64,000 bases of DNA from Cryobacterium glucosi. Its GTDB lineage: Bacteria > Actinomycetota > Actinomycetes > Actinomycetales > Microbacteriaceae. Shown here one piece after another: positions 1 through 8,649 of the stretch; position 1 is the first letter of the stretch, and each line of letters opens with the position of its first letter. Made by a program: the position numbers and the translations under genes. Under the pieces are notes generated by a model. It did no database searches and was not told the DNA's origin. It saw only the letters and a list, made by a program, of their open reading frames with translations. The stretch covers positions 434,001 to 498,000 of the forward strand of contig NZ_SOFS01000019.1 in NCBI RefSeq assembly GCF_004402235.1. The letters are read 5' to 3'.

Positions 1-1
1 G

Positions 2-874
2 TCCCATGCCTCCCGCGAGGCCAGCCGGGCCGGCGGGCGTCGCGTCCTGCCGCACCTCGTCCTCGTCGGCCTCATCCTCTATTTCGCGCTTCCGTTCTGG
101 TGGCTCATCGTCGCGAGCACCAAGGACCAGGCGACGCTCTTCAGCGGCGACACCAGCCCGCTCTGGTTCGGGAAGTTCAACCTGATCGACAACATCCAGC
201 TGTTGTTCACGTACTCGAACGGGCTGTACTGGCACTGGCTCGGCAACTCGTTCCTCTACGCCCTCACCGGCGGCATCGGCGCGACCGTCATCTCGGTGCT
301 CGCCGGCTACGGCTTCGCGCAGTACCGCTTCGCCGGGCGCACCCCGTTCTTCGCCCTGGTGCTCGGTTCGGTCATGGTCCCCGCGACGGCCCTCGTCATC
401 CCGATGTTCGTGATGTTCAGCGCGACCCACCTGACGAACACGATGTGGGCGGTGATCCTGCCGTCCATGCTCAATCCCTTCGGCGTTTACCTGATGCGGG
501 TCTACACCCAGGATGCGATCCCGGACGAGATGATCGACGCCGCAAGGATGGACGGGGCCGGCGAGTTGCGGATCTTCTTCCGCGTCGCACTCCCCCTGCT
601 CCGCCCGGCCCTCGTCACCGTGCTGCTGCTCAGCGTCGTCGGCACCTGGAACAACTATTTCCTGCCGCTCGTGATGTTCTCCAACCCGAACCTGTTCCCC
701 GTCACCGTCGGGCTCGGCGCCCTGCAGACCCAGGCCGGCGTCAACACCGGCGGGCAGTCGCTCTGGACCATCGTCATCGTCGGAGCACTGGTCTCCGTGA
801 TCCCGCTCATCATCGCCTTCCTCACGCTGCAGAAGTACTGGCAGGGCGGGCTCTCCCTCGGCAGCGTCAAGTAA
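2..874 (+). CDS. Sugar ABC transporter permease, MalG type (5' end outside window)
   Basis: This is the inner-membrane permease of a CUT1-type sugar importer; the reading frame is open to the left edge, so the N-terminus is missing. At least five hydrophobic segments are visible. The family EAA loop, which docks the ATPase, is seen as DEMIDAARMDGAGELRIFF followed by a conserved LP. The frame ends in SLGSVK, a usual end for MalG/AraQ-type proteins. It lies 48 bp upstream of the GH51 arabinofuranosidase on the same strand, so import of arabinose-containing oligosaccharides is a reasonable inference, but the substrate is not shown by the sequence. The binding protein and partner permease would lie to the left of the window. 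Confidence 0.9.
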   Translation, partial: SHASREASRAGGRRVLPHLVLVGLILYFALPFWWLIVASTKDQATLFSGDTSPLWFGKFNLIDNIQLLFTYSNGLYWHWLGNSFLYALTGGIGATVISVLAGYGFAQYRFAGRTPFFALVLGSVMVPATALVIPMFVMFSATHLTNTMWAVILPSMLNPFGVYLMRVYTQDAIPDEMIDAARMDGAGELRIFFRVALPLLRPALVTVLLLSVVGTWNNYFLPLVMFSNPNLFPVTVGLGALQTQAGVNTGGQSLWTIVIVGALVSVIPLIIAFLTLQKYWQGGLSLGSVK

Positions 875-922
875 GCATCCGCACCTCTTCCACTCATCTC
901 GATTCCAAAGGACTTTCCTCGC

Positions 923-2428
923 GTGACACAGGCAACAATCGTCATCGACCGCTCAGCCGTCGTGGCACCCATCAACCGCCGGATCTTCGGTTCCTTCGTC
1001 GAACATCTCGGCCGGTGCGTGTATGACGGCATCTATGAACCCGGCCACCCGACCGCCAACGCCGACGGGTTCCGGCTCGACGTCGTCGACCTCGTCAAGG
1101 AGCTCGGCTCGACGACCATCCGCTACCCCGGCGGCAACTTCGTCTCCGGGTACAAGTGGGAGGACGGCGTCGGACCGCGCGCGGACCGACCGGTGCGCCG
1201 AGACCTCGCCTGGCACTCGCTCGAGAGCAACCAGGTCGGCCTCGAGGAGTTCGCCCGCTGGTGCGCCCTGACGGACTCCGAGCTGATGATGGCCGTCAAC
1301 CTCGGCACCCGCGGCATCGACGCCGCCCTCGACCTTCTCGAATACGCCAACCAGCCCGACGGGACCGCGCTCAGCGAGCAACGAATCCGGAACGGCGCGG
1401 TCGAGCCGTACGACATCCGGATGTGGTGCCTCGGCAACGAGATGGACGGACCCTGGCAGATCGGCCATATGTCTGCCGACGACTACGGGAAGATCGCGGC
1501 TCGCACCGCATCCGCCATGAAGACCGCGGACAAGGGCCTCGAGCTCGTCGTCTGCGGCTCCTCCGGTTCTGCGATGCCGACCTTCGGGGAGTGGGAGCGG
1601 GTCGTGCTCGAGCACAGCTACGAGTACGTCGACTACGTCTCCTGCCACGCCTATTACCAGGAGCGCAAGGGAGACCTCGCTTCGTACCTCGCGTCCTCCC
1701 TCGAGATGACCTATTTCATCGAGACGGTGAAGGCCACGGCGGACCACGTCAAGTACAAGCTCCGCAGCGAGAAGACCATCCAGCTCTCCTTCGACGAGTG
1801 GAACATCTGGTACCTCGACGAGCACCAGGCCTCGGAGGAGGTCAACGAGGAGTGGCGCCACGCGCCGCGGCAGCTCGAGGACGTCTACTCCGTCGCCGAC
1901 GCCGTCGTGCTCGGCAACCTGCTGATCACGCTCCTGCAGAACCACGACAGGGTCGGATCCGCTTCTCTCGCACAGCTCGTCAACGTCATCGCGCCGATCA
2001 TGACCGAGCCGGGCGGGGCGAGCTGGCGCCAGACCACGTTCTTCCCGTTCTCGGTGACCTCGAGGCTCGCCCGCGGCGTCGTGCTGAAGCCCCGGATCGA
2101 TGCCGGGACCTATGACACGGCCCTCTACGGTGCAGCGCCCCTCGTCGACGCCGTCGCGACCTTCGATGCCGAGACGGGCGCATCCGCCGTCTTCCTCGTG
2201 AACCGCAGCCAGACGGAGTCGATCGAGGTGTCGATCGACGTCTCCGGCCTCGACGCGACGCTCCTCACCGAAGCGGTCACCCTGCACGATGCGGATGCCT
2301 ACGCCAGGAACACACTCGCCGACCAGAATCGGGTCGGCCTGAAGCCCCTCGACGGCGTGCTGCTCACCGAAGGGGTCCTCACCGTCATCCTGCCGCCGGT
2401 CTCCTGGTCGGCACTCGCGCTGAACTAG
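923..2428 (+). CDS. abfA: Alpha-L-arabinofuranosidase, GH51
   Basis: Intracellular retaining glycosidase that releases L-arabinofuranose from arabino-oligosaccharides. The 501-residue length is normal for GH51. RYPGGNFVSGYKWEDGVG near residue 70, the acid/base Glu173 in CLGNEMDGPWQ and the nucleophile Glu292 in SFDEWNIWY are all present. There is no signal peptide, so it should act on imported oligosaccharides. The GTG start at 923 is supported by AAAGGA about ten bases upstream. It follows the sugar permease on the same strand, probably in one operon, and is followed by a perfect stem-loop at 2463-2499. Confidence 0.93.
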   Translation: MTQATIVIDRSAVVAPINRRIFGSFVEHLGRCVYDGIYEPGHPTANADGFRLDVVDLVKELGSTTIRYPGGNFVSGYKWEDGVGPRADRPVRRDLAWHSLESNQVGLEEFARWCALTDSELMMAVNLGTRGIDAALDLLEYANQPDGTALSEQRIRNGAVEPYDIRMWCLGNEMDGPWQIGHMSADDYGKIAARTASAMKTADKGLELVVCGSSGSAMPTFGEWERVVLEHSYEYVDYVSCHAYYQERKGDLASYLASSLEMTYFIETVKATADHVKYKLRSEKTIQLSFDEWNIWYLDEHQASEEVNEEWRHAPRQLEDVYSVADAVVLGNLLITLLQNHDRVGSASLAQLVNVIAPIMTEPGGASWRQTTFFPFSVTSRLARGVVLKPRIDAGTYDTALYGAAPLVDAVATFDAETGASAVFLVNRSQTESIEVSIDVSGLDATLLTEAVTLHDADAYARNTLADQNRVGLKPLDGVLLTEGVLTVILPPVSWSALALN

Positions 2429-2462
2429 GTTCCGAACGCCCGGCAGCCACTGCCGGCAGGCA

Positions 2463-2499
2463 GAATTCCCCCCGGTCGCCCCGCAACCGGGGGGAATTC
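2463..2499 (+). terminator. Perfect 14-bp stem-loop after the arabinofuranosidase gene
   Basis: Arms GAATTCCCCCCGGT (2463-2476) and its exact complement (2486-2499) enclose a nine-base loop. It starts 34 bases after the abfA stop codon. No T-tract follows, as is common for actinobacterial terminators, so it may terminate transcription or protect the mRNA 3' end. Confidence 0.6.
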
Positions 2500-2630
2500 C
2501 CGGTTCCGCAGGAGAGTCTCAGGCCCGCACACGCCTTCCCCGCGCCCGGCGTGCCACAATGACAAGCACCTGCCGAACCGCGACCCGAACCGCGAACCGG
2601 CCCGCCAGTCCCCAGGAAGGGGATGGACCG

Positions 2631-3266
2631 ATGAGTCCGTCATCCAGGCTACCCACCCTGCTCGACGTGGCCACCGCGGCTGGCGTGTCCCTCGCCACCG
2701 CGTCGCGTGCCCTGAACGGCAGCACCCGCACCGTCAACGGGGACTACCGCGACCGGGTCTTCACGGCCGCCGCCCAGCTCGGCTACACTCCCAACCTCTC
2801 GGCGCAGGCCGTTGCCACGGGAAGCACCCGGACGGTCGCCCTTGTCGTCACCGACATCGCGGACCCGCGCGACGCATTCCTGGCATCCGGCGTGATCGAC
2901 GCGGCAGCGGATGCCGGACTCACCGTCACGGTGACCGTCACGGCCGGCGACCCCGACCGTGAACTCGCACTCGTCCGATCCCTGCGCGGGCAGCGCCCCC
3001 GGATCCTGATCCTCGCCGGACCGCCGTCCCCCGATGACACGGACGGCACTCCGCTCACGGACGAGCTGCGCTCCTTCGAGGCCGGCGGTGGCCGGGTGAT
3101 CGTACTCGGCGAGCGTTCCCTCGGCTTCGCGACCGTGCCACGCGGCGAGATCGGCTCCGAGGCGGGGCCGGAGTCCCTCGCCGCCGTCGGCCGCGCGGCC
3201 GTCGCACGAGCGCTCGTCCCTCCGGTCCCCGGGCCCGGGACGCCAGCCGCGACCGTCGCGAGCTGA
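2631..3266 (+). CDS. Short LacI-family regulator, C-terminally truncated
   Basis: DNA-binding protein with a normal LacI helix-turn-helix at residues 9-30 (LLDVATAAGVSLATASRALN) and the first part of the sugar-binding domain (VALVVTDIADPRDAFLASG). The predicted protein has only 211 residues against about 340 for the family; the second half of the effector domain is absent and the tail is Pro/Ala rich. The ATG at 2631 is chosen because AGGAAGGGGA lies 8-17 bases upstream; an in-frame ATG at 2559 lacks such a site. It sits between the arabinofuranosidase and the acetyltransferase gene. It may be a decaying regulator or one that no longer responds to a ligand. Confidence 0.75.
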   Translation: MSPSSRLPTLLDVATAAGVSLATASRALNGSTRTVNGDYRDRVFTAAAQLGYTPNLSAQAVATGSTRTVALVVTDIADPRDAFLASGVIDAAADAGLTVTVTVTAGDPDRELALVRSLRGQRPRILILAGPPSPDDTDGTPLTDELRSFEAGGGRVIVLGERSLGFATVPRGEIGSEAGPESLAAVGRAAVARALVPPVPGPGTPAATVAS

Positions 3267-3287
3267 CTCCGGCCGGTCCCCGGCCAG

Positions 3288-3293
3288 TACAGT
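3288..3293 (+). promoter_or_regulatory. -10 box of a likely leaderless transcript
   Basis: TACAGT ends exactly six bases before the GTG start at 3300, which places the transcription start at or next to the start codon. No Shine-Dalgarno sequence precedes the gene. The same spacing recurs at several other genes in the window. Confidence 0.5.
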
Positions 3294-3299
3294 AGGGCC

Positions 3300-4685
3300 G
3301 TGAACGACTACACGGCACCCGACTTCGCACGCACGCCCATCGACGAGGAATCGGCGGCCGTGCTCGCGATCGGCGGCCTCGAACTGCGCCTGATCGACGC
3401 CGCAGACACCGAGGCCCGGCGATACTGGCACCGCGCGACAGCGCGCGGCTTCCACGAGGGCGCGCCCGACGACAACGAACTTGTCCGCCGCCTGGCGAAC
3501 ACCGCAGGGGATCGCGTGACGGCCGTCCTCGACGCGACCGCTGCCGATCCGCTCACCCCGGTCGCGACGGTGCGGTCCTGGCCGATGGGCCTGAGCGTCC
3601 CCGGCGGCGGCACGCTGCCCGCCTGGGCGATCAGCTCGGTCACCGTCTCGCCGACGCACCGCCGCAGAGGCCTCGCCCGCGCCCTGCTCACCGCCGAGCT
3701 CCGCACCGCGCACGGGCTCGGCCTGCCACTCGCCATGCTCACCGTGTCGGAGGCCACTATCTACGCGCGATACGGGTTCGGGCCGGCCGCGCACCAGGCA
3801 AGCATCACCATCACCACCGGCGACGCCCGGCCGGCCCCGGCAGCCCCGACGGACATGGGGCGGCTGCACTTCGTCTCCCCCGAATCGCTGCGCCACGACG
3901 CCCCGGCGATCTTCGAAGCCGCCAGAAGGCGCGGCGCCGGTGACGTCGACCGTCGCGACAGCCTCTGGGACCAGATCCTCGGACTCACGACCCCCGCGTT
4001 GGCCGAGCCGTCCGAGGCGGCAGCCCCGACCCCGACGACCGCCGCCACCCCGACGCGGCAGACGGTGCGCTTCGACGACCCGACCGGCCGACCGAAGGGA
4101 TTCGCGGTCTACAGCGTCACGCTCGAGGGCGACGCCTACCCTGGTCGGCTCGACGTCGTCGACCTGGTCGCGGCGACCGACGCGGCATACACAGCACTCT
4201 GGCGCTTCCTGCTCGACCTCGACCTCATCGGAGAGGTCTCCGCCCCGCTCCGGAGTACCGCGGAGCCCCTCGTCTGGCAGCTCGAGAACCCGCGGGCCGT
4301 GCGCGCCTCCGCCGAACGCGACCACCTCTGGCTGCGCCTCCTCGACGTGCCTGCCGCACTCGAGCACCGCCGATACGCCGCACCCGGCGTCTTCCTCCTC
4401 GATGTCTCCGACGACCTCGGCATCGCAGGGGGCGAGTTCCTGCTCACTGTCTCTCCAGACGGTGCCGGCTCGGCGCATCCGCTCGCCGCGGCCGAGGCCA
4501 CCCCGGCGGGAGCGGCCCACCTCAGCCTCTCGGTCGCCGCCCTCTCCGCCCTGTACCTGGGCGGCCCGAGCGCCGTCGTGCTGAGCCGCGCCGGCAGAGT
4601 CACCGAGCACACGGAGGATGCCGCGACGCAGGTCGACGCCGCATTCCGCTCAGGGCAGCCGCCGCACCTCAGCACCTGGTTCTAA
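3300..4685 (+). CDS. Eis-like GNAT N-acetyltransferase
   Basis: Predicted acetyl-CoA-dependent N-acetyltransferase of the Eis group. The N-terminal GNAT domain has the acetyl-CoA pyrophosphate loop SPTHRRRGLARALL near residues 118-131, followed by LTVSEATIYARYGFGPA, the usual Eis signature. The central part fits a second GNAT-like fold and the C-terminus a sterol-carrier-like domain. The chain ends in TWF; in characterised Eis proteins the C-terminal carboxylate is the catalytic base, so this end appears intact. The 461-residue length is slightly long, with an Ala/Pro/Thr-rich insert near residues 235-255. The start is GTG with a leaderless promoter. The natural substrate is unknown. Confidence 0.85.
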   Translation: MNDYTAPDFARTPIDEESAAVLAIGGLELRLIDAADTEARRYWHRATARGFHEGAPDDNELVRRLANTAGDRVTAVLDATAADPLTPVATVRSWPMGLSVPGGGTLPAWAISSVTVSPTHRRRGLARALLTAELRTAHGLGLPLAMLTVSEATIYARYGFGPAAHQASITITTGDARPAPAAPTDMGRLHFVSPESLRHDAPAIFEAARRRGAGDVDRRDSLWDQILGLTTPALAEPSEAAAPTPTTAATPTRQTVRFDDPTGRPKGFAVYSVTLEGDAYPGRLDVVDLVAATDAAYTALWRFLLDLDLIGEVSAPLRSTAEPLVWQLENPRAVRASAERDHLWLRLLDVPAALEHRRYAAPGVFLLDVSDDLGIAGGEFLLTVSPDGAGSAHPLAAAEATPAGAAHLSLSVAALSALYLGGPSAVVLSRAGRVTEHTEDAATQVDAAFRSGQPPHLSTWF

Positions 4686-4788
4686 CCCTCCTCACAGCTG
4701 GCTCCCAGCCCGATGGCACGGGGCGTGGAGGTGGACGGCCTAACCTAGATTCGATAAGTCACTCGCGACGAAACGGTGTACAGGGTCT

Positions 4789-5676
4789 ATGAACAGCAAC
4801 CTCCCCGGCAAAGGCACGCCCCCGAAGAAGGACCGCCGCGATGCGGCACGGGAGAGCGCCCGCTTGATGCGTGAAGCCCAGCAGAAGAAGGACAAGCGAA
4901 ACAAGCTGTTCCTGCGAGGCGGCATCGGTGCCGGACTGGTTGCGATCGCCGTCGTCGTCGCCCTCGTCATCGTGAACAGCAACGGCCCCGCGGCCGCCGG
5001 CCCGCTGAACATGGCCAGCGATGGGGTCCTGCTCACCGGCGACGGAACGACCATCACCGCCGTCCCGACGGCCGCCCTCGCCGCGGACGCCACGCCGGTC
5101 GCGACCGACCAGACCAAGCTCACGAGCACTGCGAACATCGTCGTCTACGCCGATTACCTGTGCCCCTATTGCGGCCAGTTCGAGACCACCAACGGCACCG
5201 CGATCAACTCCTGGGTCACCGCGGGCAACGCGACGCTCGAGTACCACCCGATCTCCATCCTCGACGCCAACTCGGCCGGGACGAAGTACTCGACCCGGGC
5301 AGCGAACGCCGCCGTGTGCGTGGCCAACTACCAGCCCGCCGCATTCCCGGCCGTCAACGCCGCCCTGTTCGCCCAGCAACCCGCTGAGAGCACCGCCGGC
5401 CTGACGGATCAGGAACTTGTGAGCCTGGTCACGACCGCGGGAGCCACGGACGCCGGCATCACGAAGTGCATCACTGACGGTGCCTTCAAGTCCTGGGTCG
5501 GCAATGCGACCAAGCGCGCCCTCGCCGGCCCGCTGCCCAACTCGACGACCCTCACCAAGGTCGCCGGAACCCCGACCGTGCTCGTCAACGGCGTCGCCTA
5601 CACCGGCTCCCTGACCGACGCGACGGTGTTCTCCACCTTCGTCCAGGACCAGGTCACCGCAGCCGCCAAGAAGTAG
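4789..5676 (+). CDS. Membrane-anchored DsbA-family thiol-disulfide protein
   Basis: Predicted extracytoplasmic thiol oxidoreductase. A charged, Lys/Arg-rich cytoplasmic N-terminus (about 40 residues) is followed by one membrane helix (about residues 44-65), then a thioredoxin-fold domain. The active site is CPYC with cysteines at 125 and 128, in a context (VYADYLCPYCGQFE) typical of the actinobacterial DsbA/MgtA-type family. The cis-proline loop is seen as GTPTVLVNG near the C-terminus. Two further cysteines lie in the helical insertion. It is the first gene of a probable pair with the CHY zinc-finger gene ten bases downstream. Confidence 0.88.
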   Translation: MNSNLPGKGTPPKKDRRDAARESARLMREAQQKKDKRNKLFLRGGIGAGLVAIAVVVALVIVNSNGPAAAGPLNMASDGVLLTGDGTTITAVPTAALAADATPVATDQTKLTSTANIVVYADYLCPYCGQFETTNGTAINSWVTAGNATLEYHPISILDANSAGTKYSTRAANAAVCVANYQPAAFPAVNAALFAQQPAESTAGLTDQELVSLVTTAGATDAGITKCITDGAFKSWVGNATKRALAGPLPNSTTLTKVAGTPTVLVNGVAYTGSLTDATVFSTFVQDQVTAAAKK

Positions 5677-5686
5677 GCGGCCGCTG

Positions 5687-6046
5687 GTGCAGCCACCGGG
5701 CCGAAAACAGCTGGGCACGACCGACCTCGAGGTGTTCGGCGAGACCGTCGACGACGAGACGCGGTGCGTTCACTACAACACGGCGGCGGATGTCGTCGCG
5801 ATCCGGTTCTACTGCTGCCGCCGGTTCTACCCCTGCCACCTCTGCCACGCCGCCGCGGCCGATCATGCCGCGCGGCAGTGGCCGGTCGCGCTCTGGGCGG
5901 AGCAGGCGATCCTCTGCGGAGCCTGCCGCCGAACCCTGAGCATCACCGACTACCGTGCCGCGACACGCTGCCCGCACTGCGCGGCGCCCTTCAACGACGG
6001 ATGCCGGGCGCACGCCCACCTCTACTTCGAGGCTCCCAGCCCCTGA
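5687..6046 (+). CDS. CHY zinc-finger protein
   Basis: Small cysteine/histidine-rich zinc-binding protein of 119 residues. The CHY pattern is complete: C-V-H-Y, then FYCCRRFYPCHLCH, then CGACRRTLS, CPHCAAPFNDGC and a final H-A-H-LYF. Bacterial members are uncharacterised. In eukaryotes the CHY domain occurs in ubiquitin ligases, and a role in metal or redox handling is only a guess here. The start is GTG ten bases after the DsbA-like stop codon, suggesting co-transcription. A 30-bp inverted repeat follows downstream. Confidence 0.85.
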   Translation: MQPPGRKQLGTTDLEVFGETVDDETRCVHYNTAADVVAIRFYCCRRFYPCHLCHAAAADHAARQWPVALWAEQAILCGACRRTLSITDYRAATRCPHCAAPFNDGCRAHAHLYFEAPSP

Positions 6047-6089
6047 CCCCGCCGCCTCGCCCGCCCGGCGCGGTCCCGTCCCGTCCCTT

Positions 6090-6152
6090 CCGCGAGAGCG
6101 CACTTTTGGCCCTTAAACCCGTGGTTTAAGGGCCAAAAGTGCACTCTCGCGG
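6090..6152. repeat. 30-bp near-perfect inverted repeat between convergent genes
   Basis: Arms 6090-6119 and 6123-6152 are complementary at 29 of 30 positions with a three-base loop CGT. The single mismatch would be a G-U pair in the leftward transcript, so that RNA folds completely. The core contains CACTTTTGGCCCTTAAACC. It lies between the CHY gene and the helicase gene, which converge, so it can act as a two-way terminator. Its length is well above that of an ordinary terminator. Confidence 0.75.
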
Positions 6153-6194
6153 AACTTCACGAGCCGCGCGAAGGTGAGGCTCAGCGGGCGAGGG

Positions 6195-8459
6195 TCAGCG
6201 GGTGAGGCCGGCGGGCAGCGCGGAGTTCAGGTCGGCGACGAGGTAGAGACGCTGCGTCGCGCGGGTCATGGCGACGTACAGCGATCCGGCCCCGCGCTCC
6301 GAGGCGGCCACGATGCCTGCGGGATCCACGACGATCACGGCGTCGAACTCGAGGCCCTTCGCGTCGCGAGGCCCAAGGAGTGCGATCTCCCTGCCGAGCC
6401 CGAGGGCGCCGAGACCTACACGGTCCCCGAACTCCGCCGAGAGCTCCGCCCCGACGGCCTCAAGCGCCGCATCGGCAGCGATCACGGCGAGGGTACCGCC
6501 CGCACGCAGCGCGCGCTCGCGGTGAACCGCTGCCGCGACATCCGCTTCGACGGTTATCGGCCACTCACTCGCGCGAACCGCCCGCGAGGGCGTCACCGGC
6601 AGCCCGTGCGCGATCGCCATCTCCTCGGCGGCGGTCGCGATCTGGCGGGGTGTGCGATAGTTCACGGTCAGTTCCTCGAGGCGCCAGCGCCCGGCCTCGA
6701 GGGAGGCGTCGAGGATGGGCGCGAGCGCCTCCTTCCAGCTGCCGGATGCTGAGGCGGATGCGGCCTGCGCGATATCGCCGACGACCGTGAACGACCGGCG
6801 CGGCCCCCGGCGCAGCAGCAGCCGCCACTGCATCGGCGAGAGTTCCTGCGCCTCGTCGACGACGACGTGGCCGTATGTCCAGGTGCGGTCGACGGCCGCA
6901 CGCTCGGCGGTCGTGGCCCGGTCGCCGAGCTCGGCGAAGTTGTCTGCCAGGGCGCGCGCGTTGACGAGACCCTTCACGTCCATGTTCGCGATTGCGAGTT
7001 CGGCATTCTCGATGTCGCGTTTGCGCTGTTCCTTCTGCTCGCGCTTCTGGACGGCGTCGACGACGTTGTACTCGCCGAGGTGCTCGGCCGCCTCATCGAG
7101 CAGCGGGATATCGGCGATCGTGAACTCGGCGTCCCTGGCCCGGTGCAGGAGCGCCCTCTGCTCCGCACTCCAGCCCGGGGTGAGCTCGGCGAGCCATTGC
7201 GGGCGTGCGTAGAGATCCTGCACGAGCTTCTCGGGGGTGAGCGGCAGCCACGCGGTGTTGAGCGCGACGCGCACGTCCTGGGCGAGCCGCAGGTCTTCGC
7301 GCAGCATCGGCAGGTCGGACTCGTCCATCGAGGCGCCGCCCTGCTGCAGCTGGCGCAGCCAGTCGCGCGCGAGCGCGCCGATCGCGGTCTTCACGAAGGT
7401 GACCCTCGCGAGGTTGTGCGGCTTGCCGCCCTCGCGCGCCTTGGCGATCGCGTTCGCCACGAGCTGCGGGGCCAGGGTGATCTTGTCGCCGTTGACCTCG
7501 AGCTGACGGGTCCCCACCGGGATCCGCTGCCGGGAGCGCACCGCATGGGCGATGAGCGCGGCCATGAAAGCCTGGCCCTTGAGCGCCGCGACGGCGGGGA
7601 CGTCCTCGCGGGTCGCCTCGACGCCCGGGTACAGCTGCCCCACGCTTGAGAGAACCACCCCGGTCTCGCCGAGCGACGGCAGCACCGCCTCGATGTACTG
7701 CAGGAACGAGCGGGACGGCCCCACGATGAGCACCCCGTTGTGCTTCAGGCGATGGCGATGCGTGTAGAGCAGGTACGCCGCACGGTGCAGCGCGACGGCG
7801 GTCTTCCCCGTGCCCGGCCCGCCCTGGACGACGAGCACTCCGGCGAGGTCAGAGCGGATGATCCGGTCCTGTTCCGCCTGGATGGTCGCGACGATGTCGG
7901 GCATGTGCCCGGTGCGCTGGGCGGTCAGCGCGGAGAGCAACGCTCCCTCCCCCTGATGTTCTGAGGGTTCTCCGCCGAGGCGTTCGGCGTCGAGGATCTC
8001 GTCCTCGATCCGGATGATGGTCCGCCCCCTGGACTGCAGGTGGCGCCTGGCCCTGGCTCCCAGCGGGGTCGCGGCCGTCGCCTGGTAGAACGCGCTCGCC
8101 TGCGGCACCCGCCAGTCGAGCAGCATCGGCTGCAAGTCTTCGTCGCGCAGCCCGACCCTGCCGATGTAGCGGAACACGGAGTCGCCGCTCGCGTCGTCCG
8201 CGGCCAGTTCGAGCCGGCCGAACGCCAGCCGGTCGTCGATCTCCCGCAACTGCACGATCCGGTCCTCGTAGAGGCGCGCAAAGGTGTCCCGCTCGGAGCG
8301 GGTCTGATGATTTCCGCCGACGTCGAGCAACCGCACCGCCGTCAGCTGGTCCTCGGCCTCCCGCTGCAGCGCGTCCAGACGCGCGTACAGCGTTGCCACG
8401 TAGTTCTGTTCCCGTTCAAGCTCCAGGTCGACCACCGAAACACCCCTCAAATCCGACAT
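6195..8459 (-). CDS. HelD/HelR-type superfamily 1 ATPase (RNA polymerase-associated)
   Basis: Predicted UvrD-like ATP-dependent motor of 754 residues. Walker A is GGPGTGKTAVAL (residues 213-224); later come VVDEAQELSPMQWRLL (motif II), VVGDIAQAAS (III), VNYRTPRQIA (IV), GLEFDAVIVVDP (V) and LYVAMTRATQRLYLV (VI). The N-terminal region with REQNYVATLYARLD is the coiled-coil arm seen in HelD proteins, which enter the RNA polymerase secondary channel and recycle stalled enzyme; some actinobacterial HelR proteins give rifamycin tolerance. No rifamycin-associated element palindrome is visible upstream. It is divergent from the GGDEF-EAL gene. The ATG at 8459 is the first good start. Confidence 0.85.
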   Translation of the reverse strand: MSDLRGVSVVDLELEREQNYVATLYARLDALQREAEDQLTAVRLLDVGGNHQTRSERDTFARLYEDRIVQLREIDDRLAFGRLELAADDASGDSVFRYIGRVGLRDEDLQPMLLDWRVPQASAFYQATAATPLGARARRHLQSRGRTIIRIEDEILDAERLGGEPSEHQGEGALLSALTAQRTGHMPDIVATIQAEQDRIIRSDLAGVLVVQGGPGTGKTAVALHRAAYLLYTHRHRLKHNGVLIVGPSRSFLQYIEAVLPSLGETGVVLSSVGQLYPGVEATREDVPAVAALKGQAFMAALIAHAVRSRQRIPVGTRQLEVNGDKITLAPQLVANAIAKAREGGKPHNLARVTFVKTAIGALARDWLRQLQQGGASMDESDLPMLREDLRLAQDVRVALNTAWLPLTPEKLVQDLYARPQWLAELTPGWSAEQRALLHRARDAEFTIADIPLLDEAAEHLGEYNVVDAVQKREQKEQRKRDIENAELAIANMDVKGLVNARALADNFAELGDRATTAERAAVDRTWTYGHVVVDEAQELSPMQWRLLLRRGPRRSFTVVGDIAQAASASASGSWKEALAPILDASLEAGRWRLEELTVNYRTPRQIATAAEEMAIAHGLPVTPSRAVRASEWPITVEADVAAAVHRERALRAGGTLAVIAADAALEAVGAELSAEFGDRVGLGALGLGREIALLGPRDAKGLEFDAVIVVDPAGIVAASERGAGSLYVAMTRATQRLYLVADLNSALPAGLTR

Positions 8460-8519
8460 TCGAGTTTACCCGACACGGATGGGTGCTCCTTCCGGCCAGG
8501 CCCCCCCCAACGCGGAGGC

Positions 8520-8525
8520 TAGGCT
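8520..8525 (+). promoter_or_regulatory. Possible -10 box for the GGDEF-EAL gene
   Basis: TAGGCT fits the -10 pattern seen elsewhere in the window and would give a start near 8532. The first GTG there is followed at once by TGA, so no leaderless gene starts at it; a 5' leader of about 118 bases to 8650 would result. Confidence 0.35.
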
Positions 8526-8649
8526 GGCCCTGTGTGAAAACGCTTCAAATATTGCGGTCTCATACAGGCACACCCGTCGAAAGGCGGGGTCGCAAAGGCA
8601 CGGGACCTTCGGGTTCGCCGGCCTACACACTGACAGGACCCGGCCTCGC

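Noticed and set aside
923..2428. Secreted arabinofuranosidase
   Set aside because: No signal peptide or membrane helix is found at the N-terminus; GH51 enzymes of this type are usually cytoplasmic.
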